A stretch of DNA of 64,000 nt from UBA1930 sp943371535 (GTDB lineage Bacteria > Bacteroidota > Bacteroidia > Chitinophagales > Chitinophagaceae): the NCBI GenBank assembly GCA_943371535.1, contig CALRVE020000003.1, forward strand, positions 115,885 through 179,884, read 5' to 3'. Made by a program: the position numbers and the translations under genes. The number at the start of each line of letters is the position of its first letter. Positions within the stretch are counted from its first letter, which is position 1. Shown piece by piece: positions 26,933 through 36,700 of the stretch. The notes beneath the pieces are model-generated. The model did no database searches, was not told the DNA's origin, and saw only the letters and a list, made by a program, of their open reading frames with translations.

Positions 26933-28102
26933 TTATGAATACAATAAAAATGGCTGAATTGTTGTGCGCCAATCGCCTGTATGTGTAAGTTGTTTTGCTT
27001 TTTGTAAAAATTGTTGCATGGGTAAATCAAATAAGGCTTCGCTATTTGTTATGCCTAATAATTTATCTAGATGTTGTTTACCAGTAGGATTAACTAAAGT
27101 AGGGTAGGGCTTCCAAGAGAAAAATGTTGGATGTAATTCTTTCACCAACTTAATAAATAATAGGGTTGTAAAAACTGGAAATAAATTCAGTTGGTCTTTT
27201 ATTATAAATCGCACTCCATTGCAAAATTCATTGTTGTATTTACTATTTTTTGGTGTAAATTGAATGGGCTGTAGTTCAACTTCATCTTGCATTTCATTAA
27301 ATAAAAAACAAAGTTCATCTGCTTTAAACCAAGGTGCTCCTGCAGTTTCAAAAGCCTGATTGGTGCCTCTTCCTTCACTGATATTGGTGGCTTCTAATAA
27401 ACCCAATCCAGGGTACAATAATGCTGCTTGAAATGTTTGCATTGCCGGAGAAGTTGCTACAAATTTCATATGCCAATTGGGCTGAAAATCTGTTCTAATC
27501 CAGGTATTACATTTTATCACTTCTACATTTGCACCAATTGATTTTGTTTGATTAAAGTATAAAGCCAATTCACCTAATGTACAGCCATGACGTAAAGGCA
27601 TTGCCCATCTTCCTATAAAAGAACTACAATTAATTTCATCTAAAATGGGTCCTTCTGTAAGCAATAGATTTCCTGAAATGGGGTTTGGTCTATCGAGAGT
27701 GATAAAAGGTTTGTAGTATTTACCACATGCTTCTAGTACATGGGTCATCGTCCATAAATAAGTATAAAACCTGCAACCAATATCTGGAATATCAAAAACG
27801 ATAACATCAATAGAACTTAAATCTTCTTCAGTTGGAGCTAGTTGATTGCCATATAAACTAGTGATAGGAAGTTGAGTTAAGGCATCAATACCATTTGAAA
27901 TAAAAGTTCCATCTGCACCTTGTACATCTAAGCCATGTTCAGGAGAAAATAATTGTACAATGTTGAAACCATTATCTAATAAGGCTTTTCTACTTGGGAT
28001 AAAAGTATTGGTAGTAGCTGCATGATTGGTTACTAAACCAATTCGTTTATTTTTCCAACTAGGTTGTTGTTGTAAAATGGTATCAATTCCAAATTCAATC
28101 AT
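26933..28102 (-). CDS. DUF1343 protein, NamZ-type exo-N-acetylmuramidase family
   Basis: 389 aa. KRIGLVTNHAA (residues 19-29), FSPEHGLDVQGADG (52-65, with E55 and H56), DIGCRFYTYLWTM and LDRPNPISG are the defining stretches of DUF1343, whose characterised member NamZ removes terminal N-acetylmuramic acid from peptidoglycan fragments. No signal peptide is visible, unlike many family members, so it probably acts in the cytoplasm on recycled muropeptides. It follows a terminator, so it is transcribed separately from the nucleotidyltransferase gene. Confidence 0.92.
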   Translation of the reverse strand: MIEFGIDTILQQQPSWKNKRIGLVTNHAATTNTFIPSRKALLDNGFNIVQLFSPEHGLDVQGADGTFISNGIDALTQLPITSLYGNQLAPTEEDLSSIDVIVFDIPDIGCRFYTYLWTMTHVLEACGKYYKPFITLDRPNPISGNLLLTEGPILDEINCSSFIGRWAMPLRHGCTLGELALYFNQTKSIGANVEVIKCNTWIRTDFQPNWHMKFVATSPAMQTFQAALLYPGLGLLEATNISEGRGTNQAFETAGAPWFKADELCFLFNEMQDEVELQPIQFTPKNSKYNNEFCNGVRFIIKDQLNLFPVFTTLLFIKLVKELHPTFFSWKPYPTLVNPTGKQHLDKLLGITNSEALFDLPMQQFLQKAKQLTHTGDWRTTIQPFLLYS

Positions 28103-28117
28103 GCTATTGGTTTTAAT

Positions 28118-28151
28118 AAAAAATGGTCATTGTATTCAATGACCATTTTTT
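28118..28151 (-). terminator. Rho-independent terminator after the nucleotidyltransferase gene
   Basis: A 15-bp stem (28118-28132 with 28137-28151), AAAAAATGGTCATTG / CAATGACCATTTTTT, loop TATT; T-runs on both strands. It separates the minus-strand genes on either side. Confidence 0.9.
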
Positions 28152-28169
28152 GTATTTCAATTAATTGTA

Positions 28170-29072
28170 TTAAGCCCATAAATTAGTTGGGTAACTTCCA
28201 TCCGCTACCAATGCATCAATGCTAGCTTGTACACTTGGGGCATCTTCTTTATACGTTACACCAAACCATTGTGCTGATGTTGGTATAACCTGTACTTTTC
28301 CAGCACCACTCTTCACTACTTTATCTACCACTAGTGGAATAAAAAACTCACCTTTCAAATTATTAATCTCTGCATCTAGAAATTCACCAAAATAGCTTTC
28401 ACATTGCTGAATGAAGTTTTCATGAAAAGCAAAGAAATTCATACTTACACTTGCGTCTTCACTTACTTCATGTAAACCATTTTCGTCTTCGTAAGTAATA
28501 ATATTTTGTTCGTTTCTGTAAATTTTGGTACGTTCATTAATATCAATCAAATTGCCATTTACATCAACATTACAAACGCCTCTGCTAACACTTCCATTAT
28601 CACTTAATGTTTTCTTTAGTTCATATCCAATAATGGCATAGTTATTTTCACCAGCTTGTTGTACTAAAAAATTGTATGCTTTTACAAATCCATCTTTACC
28701 ATAAAAATCATCGGCATTAATTACTGCAAAAGGTTCATTTACTTTGCCTTTGCAACATAAAACAGCATGTGCAGTACCCCAAGGTTTAGTTCTTTCGGCA
28801 GGTACATTTCTCTCTTCGGTAAAAGACGTTAAAGCTTGAAAAACATAATCCACTTTAATTTTTCCTGCTAATTTTTTACCAAAATTTTCTTCAAACATTT
28901 CGTGAAATTCTTCACGTATAATAAATACTACTTTTCCAAAGCCCGCTTGTATAGCATCGTAAATGCTATATTCCATAATTGTTTCACCACTTGGACCAAA
29001 ACCTTGAACTTGTTTTAAGCTTCCATAACGGCTTGCCATTCCGGCAGCTAAAATTACTAATGTAGGTTGCAT
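28170..29072 (-). CDS. Sugar-phosphate nucleotidyltransferase
   Basis: 300 aa. LAAGMASRYGSLKQVQGFGPSGETIMEYSIYDA at the N-terminus is the nucleotide-binding signature of NDP-sugar pyrophosphorylases (no signal peptide), and AVINADDFYG is the metal-binding Asp motif. It should couple an NTP with a sugar-1-phosphate to make an NDP-sugar; the exact sugar is unknown. A TATCTTCG box on the minus strand near 29086-29093 gives a leader of about 15-20 nt. It diverges from the PLP enzyme gene. Confidence 0.87.
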   Translation of the reverse strand: MQPTLVILAAGMASRYGSLKQVQGFGPSGETIMEYSIYDAIQAGFGKVVFIIREEFHEMFEENFGKKLAGKIKVDYVFQALTSFTEERNVPAERTKPWGTAHAVLCCKGKVNEPFAVINADDFYGKDGFVKAYNFLVQQAGENNYAIIGYELKKTLSDNGSVSRGVCNVDVNGNLIDINERTKIYRNEQNIITYEDENGLHEVSEDASVSMNFFAFHENFIQQCESYFGEFLDAEINNLKGEFFIPLVVDKVVKSGAGKVQVIPTSAQWFGVTYKEDAPSVQASIDALVADGSYPTNLWA

Positions 29073-29121
29073 ACTTTTGTTTTAAGTTGTGCGAAGATAA
29101 AGGATATAACATTTCATCAAT

Positions 29122-30009
29122 ATGCTACACGTTCATCAAGATATTTCCATACAAAAAATGCAATCCAGTTTATTTAATGGTATTGATACGCATGTATTGC
29201 GTTTAGACGAAATTCATCCTATTGTTAGTGGTAATAAATGGTTTAAACTAAAATATTATTTACTAGAAGCAATTGCACAGCAAAAAAATACAGTGGCTAC
29301 TTTTGGTGGTGCATTTAGCAATCATATTGTTGCTACTGCATTTGCTTGTAAAGCAATGAATTTAAAATCTGTAGGTATTATACGAGGAGAACAACCCAAA
29401 CAATTATCATCAACCTTACAAGCAGCAAAAGAATATGGAATGGAATTACATTTTGTAAGCAGGGCAAATTTTGTAGAAAAAGAAAACTTAAAAACTCAAT
29501 TTGATTCAAATTTTTATTGGATTAGTGAAGGTGGTTATGGTAAAATGGGTATGCAAGGAGCTACAAATATTTTATTACAATACAATCAGGAAAAATTTAC
29601 ACATATTATTGCTAGTTGTGGCACTGGTACTATGTTGGCAGGTTTGGTGAATGCAGCAATGCCACATCAAAAAGTAATAGGTATTTCTGCGTTGAAAGGA
29701 TATGAAAATATACATCAAGCTATTCAACAAATTTTGCCTGCCGACAAACAGCAGCATGATTTTACAATTTTGCACAATTATCATTTTGGAGGGTATGCTA
29801 AACATCCTGCAACATTAATTGATTGGATAAATGAGTTGTGGCAAACTGAACAATTACCTACTGATATTGTGTACACATCGAAACTTTTGTATGCAGTAAA
29901 AGAATTATGCAATAACCATTATTTTACATCAACTAATCAACTACTAATTATTCACAGTGGTGGATTACAAGGCAATTTGTCGTTACCAAAAAACACTTTA
30001 AGATTTTGA
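29122..30009 (+). CDS. PLP-dependent ACC deaminase / D-cysteine desulfhydrase family enzyme
   Basis: 295 aa. SGNKWFKLKYYL (residues 37-48) carries the PLP lysine in the position of the family GNK-x-RKLEYL motif, FGGAFSNH is the phosphate/substrate loop, and SCGTGTMLAGL binds the cofactor phosphate. Members cleave 1-aminocyclopropane-1-carboxylate or D-cysteine; specificity cannot be decided by eye. Cytoplasmic. The secreted-protein gene follows 28 bp later but has its own promoter. Confidence 0.9.
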   Translation: MLHVHQDISIQKMQSSLFNGIDTHVLRLDEIHPIVSGNKWFKLKYYLLEAIAQQKNTVATFGGAFSNHIVATAFACKAMNLKSVGIIRGEQPKQLSSTLQAAKEYGMELHFVSRANFVEKENLKTQFDSNFYWISEGGYGKMGMQGATNILLQYNQEKFTHIIASCGTGTMLAGLVNAAMPHQKVIGISALKGYENIHQAIQQILPADKQQHDFTILHNYHFGGYAKHPATLIDWINELWQTEQLPTDIVYTSKLLYAVKELCNNHYFTSTNQLLIIHSGGLQGNLSLPKNTLRF

Positions 30010-30032
30010 TTCAATACCAGCCTTTATCTTTG
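30005..30032 (+). promoter_or_regulatory. Promoter of the secreted-protein gene, ending five bases before its ATG
   Basis: TTTG (30005-30008), 16 nt, TATCTTTG (30025-30032), then GAGCC and the ATG at 30038. Spacing is identical to the pgk promoter. Transcription would start at or next to the start codon. Confidence 0.6.
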
Positions 30033-30037
30033 GAGCC

Positions 30038-30928
30038 ATGACTTTTAGAAAATTTCTTTTTGTAGTTACTATATTTTTTTGCACAAGTATGCAAGCCATT
30101 GCACAAGATACTTTACCCAATTTCACTGTGAGAGAATTGGCAAAAGGTAAAGTGCAAGTGAGTTGGATTAATCCATTTGACAATGTGGTGCAAATGATTG
30201 TGCAGCGTTCGTACGATAGTACCAAATACTTTAGAAGTATTTTTTCATCTCAATCGCCTTGGCTGCCACAAAATGGTTTTGTAGATAATAATGTAGCCAA
30301 AGGTTATAAAGTTTTTTATAGAGTTCAGTATGTATTTGAAGGAGGGGAATACTTTTTTACTAAATCAAAATCACCCGACAATTATGTACCTGTTAAAGTA
30401 ATTAGGGTAAATAATGATGAACCAGAAGATGCAGTAGATTCCTCTAACAATAAAGAAACTAGCGATAACAAAGACAGTAAAGCAACCGAGAAAAAACCAA
30501 CTCGTTATATAAAAGTATATAAAGTTAATAAAGATACTTTGGTTGCAACTATAGAATATAAGGATTACAAACGTTATCGAGATTCTATTATGAAGACTAC
30601 AAAAGATACTTTACAAAGAACTTACGATGATGATGAAGTAATTATTAAACCCTACGTTCCCAAACCTGTATGGAAGGCATCTACTTATATTTTTAGCAAT
30701 GAAAGAGGATTTATTAGAGTGATTATTCCGAATATAAAACAACACAAATACCGAGTGATTTTTTTTGAGGATACAATGGAAGAATTGTTTCAAATAAAAC
30801 AAGTGAAGGAAGCCGATTTGGTATTAGATAAATCTAATTTTTATAAATCGGGTTGGTATTATTTTGAATTATATGAAGATGAAAAACTCATTGAAAAAAA
30901 TAAATTTTTTGTAGGAAAAGATCGATGA
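30038..30928 (+). CDS. Secreted protein with a fibronectin-like N-terminus, unknown function
   Basis: 296 aa. A signal peptide (KFLFVVTIFFCTSMQAIAQ) is followed by a stretch resembling a fibronectin type III strand pattern (VRELAKGKVQVSWINP ... KVFYRVQYVFEGGEYFF), then a charged linker rich in Asp, Asn and Lys (VDSSNNKETSDNKDSK), then a C-terminal beta-rich segment. Likely periplasmic or surface-exposed. I recognise no named family. It runs convergently toward lipB. Confidence 0.72.
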   Translation: MTFRKFLFVVTIFFCTSMQAIAQDTLPNFTVRELAKGKVQVSWINPFDNVVQMIVQRSYDSTKYFRSIFSSQSPWLPQNGFVDNNVAKGYKVFYRVQYVFEGGEYFFTKSKSPDNYVPVKVIRVNNDEPEDAVDSSNNKETSDNKDSKATEKKPTRYIKVYKVNKDTLVATIEYKDYKRYRDSIMKTTKDTLQRTYDDDEVIIKPYVPKPVWKASTYIFSNERGFIRVIIPNIKQHKYRVIFFEDTMEELFQIKQVKEADLVLDKSNFYKSGWYYFELYEDEKLIEKNKFFVGKDR

Positions 30929-30947
30929 GAAGTATTTCTATATTCCG

Positions 30948-31643
30948 CTATTGGTAAATTAGTTGAGCATCAAACACCCGTTCAAAATTTCTTTGTATTT
31001 TCTCTTTTACTTCTTCAAAATCTAAACTATAGCCTAGTTCTTTTGCCATAGAAGTAACTTGTTTATTTTGAATACCACATGGAACAATGTAATTGAAATA
31101 ATCTAAATCGGTATTTACATTAAATGCAAATCCATGCATGGTAATCCATCTACTGCATTTAATACCCATAGCACAAATTTTTCTTTCTTTACCAACAATA
31201 TCAGCATCTATCCAAACGCCAGTTTCACCCTTACTTCTTCCTCCAATAATGCCATATTCGGCCATCGTTAAAATAATTACTTCTTCTAAGCTTCTGAGGT
31301 ACCAACCTAAATCGGTTTTGAATTTATCTAAATCTAAAATGGGATATCCAACAATTTGTTGTAATCCATGAAAAGTAATATCGCCACCTCTATTAATGTG
31401 AAAGTACTCAATGCCTTTTGCTTGCATAGTAGCATCATCAATGAGTACATGTTCTTTCTTACCGCTTTTTCCTAAAGTGTACACAGGTGTGTGTTCAACA
31501 AATAATAAATAATTGGTGGTATTTTGTTGGGTACTTTCAACGGATTTTAATTGTACATTCTGCTTCAGTAATATTTCTTGATAATCCCACACTTCTTTAT
31601 ATGAACGAACCCCCAAATCTTGAAATACTACTGTTTGTTGCAT
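30948..31643 (-). CDS. lipB: Lipoyl(octanoyl) transferase
   Basis: 231 aa. RGGDITFHGLQQIVGYP (85-101) is the LipB signature, Cys189 (VPCGIQNKQVTS) is the acyl-thioester nucleophile and Lys162 (AMGIKCSRW) the partner lysine. It transfers octanoate from acyl-carrier protein to lipoyl domains, the step before lipA. On the minus strand TACTTTTA ends about four bases before the ATG, so the mRNA may be leaderless. It diverges from rluD across a repeat-filled gap. Confidence 0.97.
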   Translation of the reverse strand: MQQTVVFQDLGVRSYKEVWDYQEILLKQNVQLKSVESTQQNTTNYLLFVEHTPVYTLGKSGKKEHVLIDDATMQAKGIEYFHINRGGDITFHGLQQIVGYPILDLDKFKTDLGWYLRSLEEVIILTMAEYGIIGGRSKGETGVWIDADIVGKERKICAMGIKCSRWITMHGFAFNVNTDLDYFNYIVPCGIQNKQVTSMAKELGYSLDFEEVKEKIQRNFERVFDAQLIYQ

Positions 31644-31836
31644 GGCGTAAAAGTAAGAAGAAATGGTATGAGTTAGAAGTTATAAGTGATGAGTGATAAG
31701 TTGTAAGTATGAGCAATGAAAACTAAAAACCAAGAACTGAATAACTTCAAACTAGAAATTCATAGCTCATAATCCATAATCCATAACCCATAACCCGTAA
31801 TCCATAACTCATAATTCATAACTCATTCCTCCGTCT
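31644..31836. repeat. Degenerate short-repeat tract between lipB and rluD
   Basis: Many imperfect copies of units such as CATAATCCATAA, CATAACCCATAA and AAGTTATAAGTGATGAGTGA fill the divergent intergenic gap. Units are irregular and not palindromic, so this is not CRISPR. Similar AT-rich nonamer tracts are known as intergenic filler in this phylum. Confidence 0.75.
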
Positions 31837-31844
31837 TATCTTCG
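31837..31844 (+). promoter_or_regulatory. -7 box of rluD, five bases before its ATG
   Basis: TATCTTCG followed by CAGCC and the ATG at 31850. No clear -33 TTG lies upstream because that DNA is repeat sequence. Confidence 0.45.
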
Positions 31845-31849
31845 CAGCC

Positions 31850-32899
31850 ATGATTGAAGAATTAGAACTAGAACAACCTAGTGACGATGTATATGAACGC
31901 CGAACTTTTGTGATTGACAAAGGACAAGAACCCATGCGTATTGATAAATGGTTGCAAATACGTATTGAAGGAGCTACCCGTAATAAACTACAACAAGCTA
32001 TTGACGATGGTTTTGTAACGGTAAATGGAAAAAATATTAAAACCAATTACAAAGTAAAAGCCAATGATGAAATTTTGGTTGTTACTTATGTAAATCCTGA
32101 GTACAGTGAATTAAAAGCTGAAAATATTCCATTAAATATTGTTTTTGAAGATGAGGATGTTTTGGTAATTAATAAAGTGCCCAATATGGTAGTGCACCCT
32201 GGAGTGGGTAATCATTCAGGTACTTTATTAAATGGTGTGGCTTATCATTTGTTGCAACAAAACCCCAACTTAAATGAAGATGAATTACCTCGTTATGGAT
32301 TGGTGCATAGAATAGATAAAAACACTACAGGCTTAATTGTACTGGCAAAAAATGCAGCTTCAGCTTCTCATTTAGCCAAGCAATTTTTTAACCATACCGT
32401 AAGTAGAAAATACAATGCATTGGTTTGGGGCGATGTAAAAGAAGATGCAGGAACCATTACAGGCAACATTGCCAGACATGAACAGTTTAGGAAAATGTTT
32501 GCCGTTTATCCTGAGGGTGAAAAAGGCAAACATGCCATTACACATTACAAAGTATTGGAACGTATGAACTATGTTACTTTGGTAGAATGTGTATTAGAAA
32601 CTGGAAGAACCCATCAAATTCGTGTACACATGAAATATATGGGGCATACTTTATTCAACGATTGGGAATACGGTGGCGATAGAATTTTAAAAGGCACAGT
32701 GTACACTAAATACAAACAGTTTGTAGATAATTGTTTTGAAATATGTCCACGTTGTGCTTTACATGCTAAAACATTGGGTTTTATTCATCCACGAACTGAA
32801 AAAGAAATGTTTTTTGAAGCTCCTTTACCCGATGATATGACCAATGTAATTGATAAATGGAGAAGATATGTAGGTAATCGTCCATTGGTAGATGAATAA
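31850..32899 (+). CDS. rluD: 23S rRNA pseudouridine synthase, RluD family
   Basis: 349 aa. An S4 RNA-binding domain (about 28-75: MRIDKWLQ ... VTVNGK) precedes the catalytic domain with HRIDKNTTGL, Asp156 being the catalytic aspartate, and LETGRTHQIRVH further on. It converts uridines in helix 69 of 23S rRNA to pseudouridine if truly RluD; other RluA-family targets are possible. Cytoplasmic. The -7 box lies right before the ATG. Confidence 0.93.
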   Translation: MIEELELEQPSDDVYERRTFVIDKGQEPMRIDKWLQIRIEGATRNKLQQAIDDGFVTVNGKNIKTNYKVKANDEILVVTYVNPEYSELKAENIPLNIVFEDEDVLVINKVPNMVVHPGVGNHSGTLLNGVAYHLLQQNPNLNEDELPRYGLVHRIDKNTTGLIVLAKNAASASHLAKQFFNHTVSRKYNALVWGDVKEDAGTITGNIARHEQFRKMFAVYPEGEKGKHAITHYKVLERMNYVTLVECVLETGRTHQIRVHMKYMGHTLFNDWEYGGDRILKGTVYTKYKQFVDNCFEICPRCALHAKTLGFIHPRTEKEMFFEAPLPDDMTNVIDKWRRYVGNRPLVDE

Positions 32900-32975
32900 T
32901 TCAACAAATCTGCTATTAATAATTTGAATCCTATTGTCGTTGTATAAATGATTTGAATTGTCATGTTTTCATTTT

Positions 32976-33137
32976 TTAAGAATGCTTTAAAATGAAGCCA
33001 GTATTGGCTTTAAGCACTGTAATCATTTGGATATTATTCATGCAGAATCCTTCTTTTTTTGCTACACTTAAAACATAAATATCACTATCAGTTATTTTGT
33101 TTTTCTTGAAATACACAACAAAACAATTTACACACAT
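32976..33137 (-). CDS. Doubtful 53-codon small Cys-containing open frame
   Basis: From ATG at 33137 the frame reads MCVNCFVVYFKKNK..., with a CxxC pair and ordinary codon use, ending at TAA 32976. It is in the gap between rluD and the MksE-like gene, opposite to both. No promoter box was seen. A small AAGCCA/TGGCTT hairpin lies near its end. It could be chance. Confidence 0.2.
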   Translation of the reverse strand: MCVNCFVVYFKKNKITDSDIYVLSVAKKEGFCMNNIQMITVLKANTGFILKHS

Positions 33138-33203
33138 ACTATGTGAATATTCTGACACAATTCACTGTTTTTTCAACCCTCAAATACTTTATGTTTGCCC
33201 GAT

Positions 33204-33767
33204 ATGAAAATTCCAAAGCAAACTGCCGAAATTTTTGAATTGCTTAGCAAAGGCAATTTTTTATGCTCCGATAGTGCCGAAGATGCCAACAGGAAATTGT
33301 ATAATCTAGTAGAACAAAATTTTGACGATTTATATGAATATTTTAGTGCAATTGATTTTGTATTAGAAAAAGGAGATGAGTTTTTTTATTTCTCCCGAAA
33401 AGAAAACAAAGCCGATTTAGAACGCAAAATTGAACAAGCGTATCGTTGGATTGATATTGTTGATTTTTGTAAAACTTTCGATAACGCATTTGGTGCTGGT
33501 TTTAGATTTACTCCATCGCAAATAGATCAACAACTTAGAGTAGATGTAAGTTTAAAAGATAAATTAGATACCATGAAACGTTTGGTTGGCGATGGTAATT
33601 ATACCGAACGTATTAAAAAACTAATTAACGAATTATGTAGTTATGGCTATGCCGAATTAGAGAACGAAATTTTGCAACAGTATAAAGTAGTTGCCTCTTT
33701 CAAATACATTGAACAATTAATTTTAAGCATTTCAATATCCGAAGAAGTACAATATGAGGTTTCTTAA
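33204..33767 (+). CDS. MksE/JetB-like condensin accessory protein
   Basis: About 187 aa, starting at ATG 33204 (a TTG three codons earlier is less likely). The pattern of a winged-helix domain, ANRKLYNLVEQNFDDLYEYF then an acidic FVLEKGDEFFYFSRK, resembles MukE/MksE/JetB proteins that bind the kleisin and DNA in SMC complexes. It overlaps the SMC gene by 14 bp, which is the usual MksE-SMC coupling. The assignment rests on context and overall pattern, so it is moderate. No kleisin gene is upstream: rluD ends 304 bp away. Confidence 0.65.
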   Translation: MKIPKQTAEIFELLSKGNFLCSDSAEDANRKLYNLVEQNFDDLYEYFSAIDFVLEKGDEFFYFSRKENKADLERKIEQAYRWIDIVDFCKTFDNAFGAGFRFTPSQIDQQLRVDVSLKDKLDTMKRLVGDGNYTERIKKLINELCSYGYAELENEILQQYKVVASFKYIEQLILSISISEEVQYEVS

Positions 33768-36700
33768 TAAAATTACATTCATTAATAGTGCTACCATAAA
33801 ATATGCAGAAGTGCATATTGATGGTAACGTGCATTTTATTGGTACGCAAGGTGTGGGTAAAAGCACTTTGCTGCGTTCTATTTTATATTTCTATAATGCC
33901 GATAGTTTAAAGTTGGGCATATCAAAAGAAAAGAAAAGTTTTGCCGAGTATTATTTTCCTTTTCAAAACTCTTATTTAGTTTATGAAGTAACTACCGAAA
34001 CTGGTAATTATAGCATTGTTGCTTTTAAGTCGCAAGGCAAAGTGTGTTTTAGATTTATTGATACTGCTTACGATAAGAAATACTTTATTGCCAACGATGG
34101 TAAAGCTTTTGAAACTTGGGATGCTACCAGAAGTTTATTAGATGCAGCCAAAATTTATTATACCAAAAAAATAGATCGATACGAAGAGTATAGAGATATC
34201 TTATATGGAAATAACGATACCAAAAAAGACTTTAAAAAATATGCTTTATTAGAAAGTAAGCAATACCAGAATATTCCAAGAACCATTCAAAATGTTTTTT
34301 TGAATAGTAAGCTAGACGCTGAGTTTATTAAGCAAACGATTATTATGTCGTTAAATGAGGAAGACATAGAAATAGATTTAAATAGTTATACGCATCACTT
34401 AAAAGATTTTGAATCACAGTTAAAAGACATTCAGCTTTTTAAAGAATCGCATGTTTTAAAACAAGCAGAGAATGTAATAAAGTTGCATACGGCTATACGT
34501 CATCTTGAAAGAGAAAAAATTCAATATTCATTACAATTGGCTTATAGTGTGCAACAAGTACAACGTTTAGAGCCAAAGCTGTTCGATAAAAAAGAACGTG
34601 AAGAAAATAATAAAGAAACGTTACTACAAAAAATTGAAGAGTCGGAAAAAAGATCTCAAAATAAAATTCAAAAGCTGAGAGGCGAGATTACTGTATTGGA
34701 CGATAAGTTAAAAACTATCAAAGAGAAAAAAGAATATTACGAGAATAAAAAAATTGAGGAAACCGAGCAACGGGTTGCCAAGAAATTAGATGTTGAAGCA
34801 GCATTCAATAAATTGAAAAAAGAGAAAGAAGTTTTATCGTTTCAGTTTAAAGAATTGAATCAGAAGTTCGAACTCTTATTTCAACATGAAGAAAGAAGTT
34901 TAAAAGATTTTGAGCAAGCAAAAAACACAGAAAAGCTACAGTTAAAAGAAACTTTTTATCAACACAAAAACGAATTAAAAGAGCAGTTAGAACAATTAAA
35001 AGAAGATATAAAAGACAACAATAAGCAATCTATTGTTCAGGCACAACAAGCAATTGAAGATGCTCAAAAAGAAGTTCATCATTGTTACATTAAAAAAGAA
35101 GCTATAAAGCACCAACGCTTTTTTGAAGACGAATTAATTGCTGCTAAAGACAGTTTAAGTAGTCTGCAAATATCTATTCAGCAAAGCAGTAATGAAGTAC
35201 AGGCTTTTAAAAACAAATACGATACATTATTAAAACAATTGTCTTTTGATGAAGGCACTTTGCAACAGCAAACAGAAAGATCTATTGAAAAATTAAATGA
35301 AGCTATTGTACAGCAGCAACAGCAAGTACAATTTATTGAGGCGAAAATTAATAACAGTAAAGATTCTTTGTATGGTTGGTTAAATCAACATGAGCCGGGC
35401 TGGGAAAATACCATTGGAAAAGTAATACAAGAAGAAGTATTGTTTTTAAATGATTTGTCACCACAAAAAACTACAGAAAAAACAAACACTTTATATGGCA
35501 TTCAAATTAATTTAAATGAGCTTTCTTCTAAAGTAAAAACAGTAGCAGATTATACAAAAGAGAAAACTGTTTTATTGGCCGATGTAGAAAAAAAGCAACA
35601 GCAAATTCAATCTCATCAACAAAAAATGAATGATGAGTTAGATAAATTAAAAAGAAAATATCAACCTAAAATAAAAGAATATAAAGAAGGTATCAATGAA
35701 CACACTTATATAGTTGAGCAAAGTGAAACTAAATTGGCTCATGCAAAACTGTTGATAAAAGATATTGAAATTAAAGCTCAAACTGAGCAACAACAGGCGT
35801 TACAGCAAATTAGTGATTTAATAGATGCAGCAACTGAAAAACATTTAGAAGCAAAACAGTTTTTGCAATCTATTGAAGATGGGTTACAAAAGCAATTAAA
35901 AGCCAAAGATAAAGAACACGATAAAAAATTAAATATTGAAGAAGAAACTTTAAAAACACGTTTACAGTTTATAGAAAATGATGTAGCAACTTATCATAAA
36001 AATTATGAGAAGCAAATACAAAAATTGAGAAAGCAACAGCAAGCTGAATTGGCTGGAGAAGGTGCCAATACAGAGCAACTAACTGCACTTGAAAACGATA
36101 TTACTCAACTACAAAAGGAATTAAATTTTATAGAGAAAAACAGAGACTTAGTTACTGAATATAAAAAAGACAAACGTGAATTATTAGATAAGGCAGATAC
36201 TTTTAAAAACGAAAAATCAGTTTTAGAACAACGCAACGAAAATGAAGAACTCAAGCATCAACAGCAAAAACAAAAACAACAAACAGAGTTAAAAAGTGTT
36301 GAAGAAAATATAGCAGTTATTGCTGCTGATTTGCAAAAAGCACAAGATGATATTGCAGAGTTTAAAAAGTTTCAGCAATCAGATAGTTATGCAACTATTG
36401 CCATTGCTCATAAAGAAGTAAAAGAAGAGCATAAAACCGATAAACGTACCAAGCAAATCATTGAAGAATTTTACAGAAGTTATTATAATGGCATTAAACG
36501 ATTAGATGAGCTAAAAGAAGCCGTAAACAAATATTTGAGCAATTTCTCTTCTCAAAATATTTTTAATTTTTCAACTGGTTTAATAGCTAAACAACAGTAT
36601 TTAGACTTTGCAGAACAGTTGAACGATTTTATGACCGACCATAAAATTGAAGAATACGAGAAAAGAATCAATGAACGTTTTGCTACCATTATACATTCGG

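Noticed and set aside
31644..31836. CRISPR-like array
   Set aside because: Units vary in length and sequence, with no constant repeat or unique spacers.
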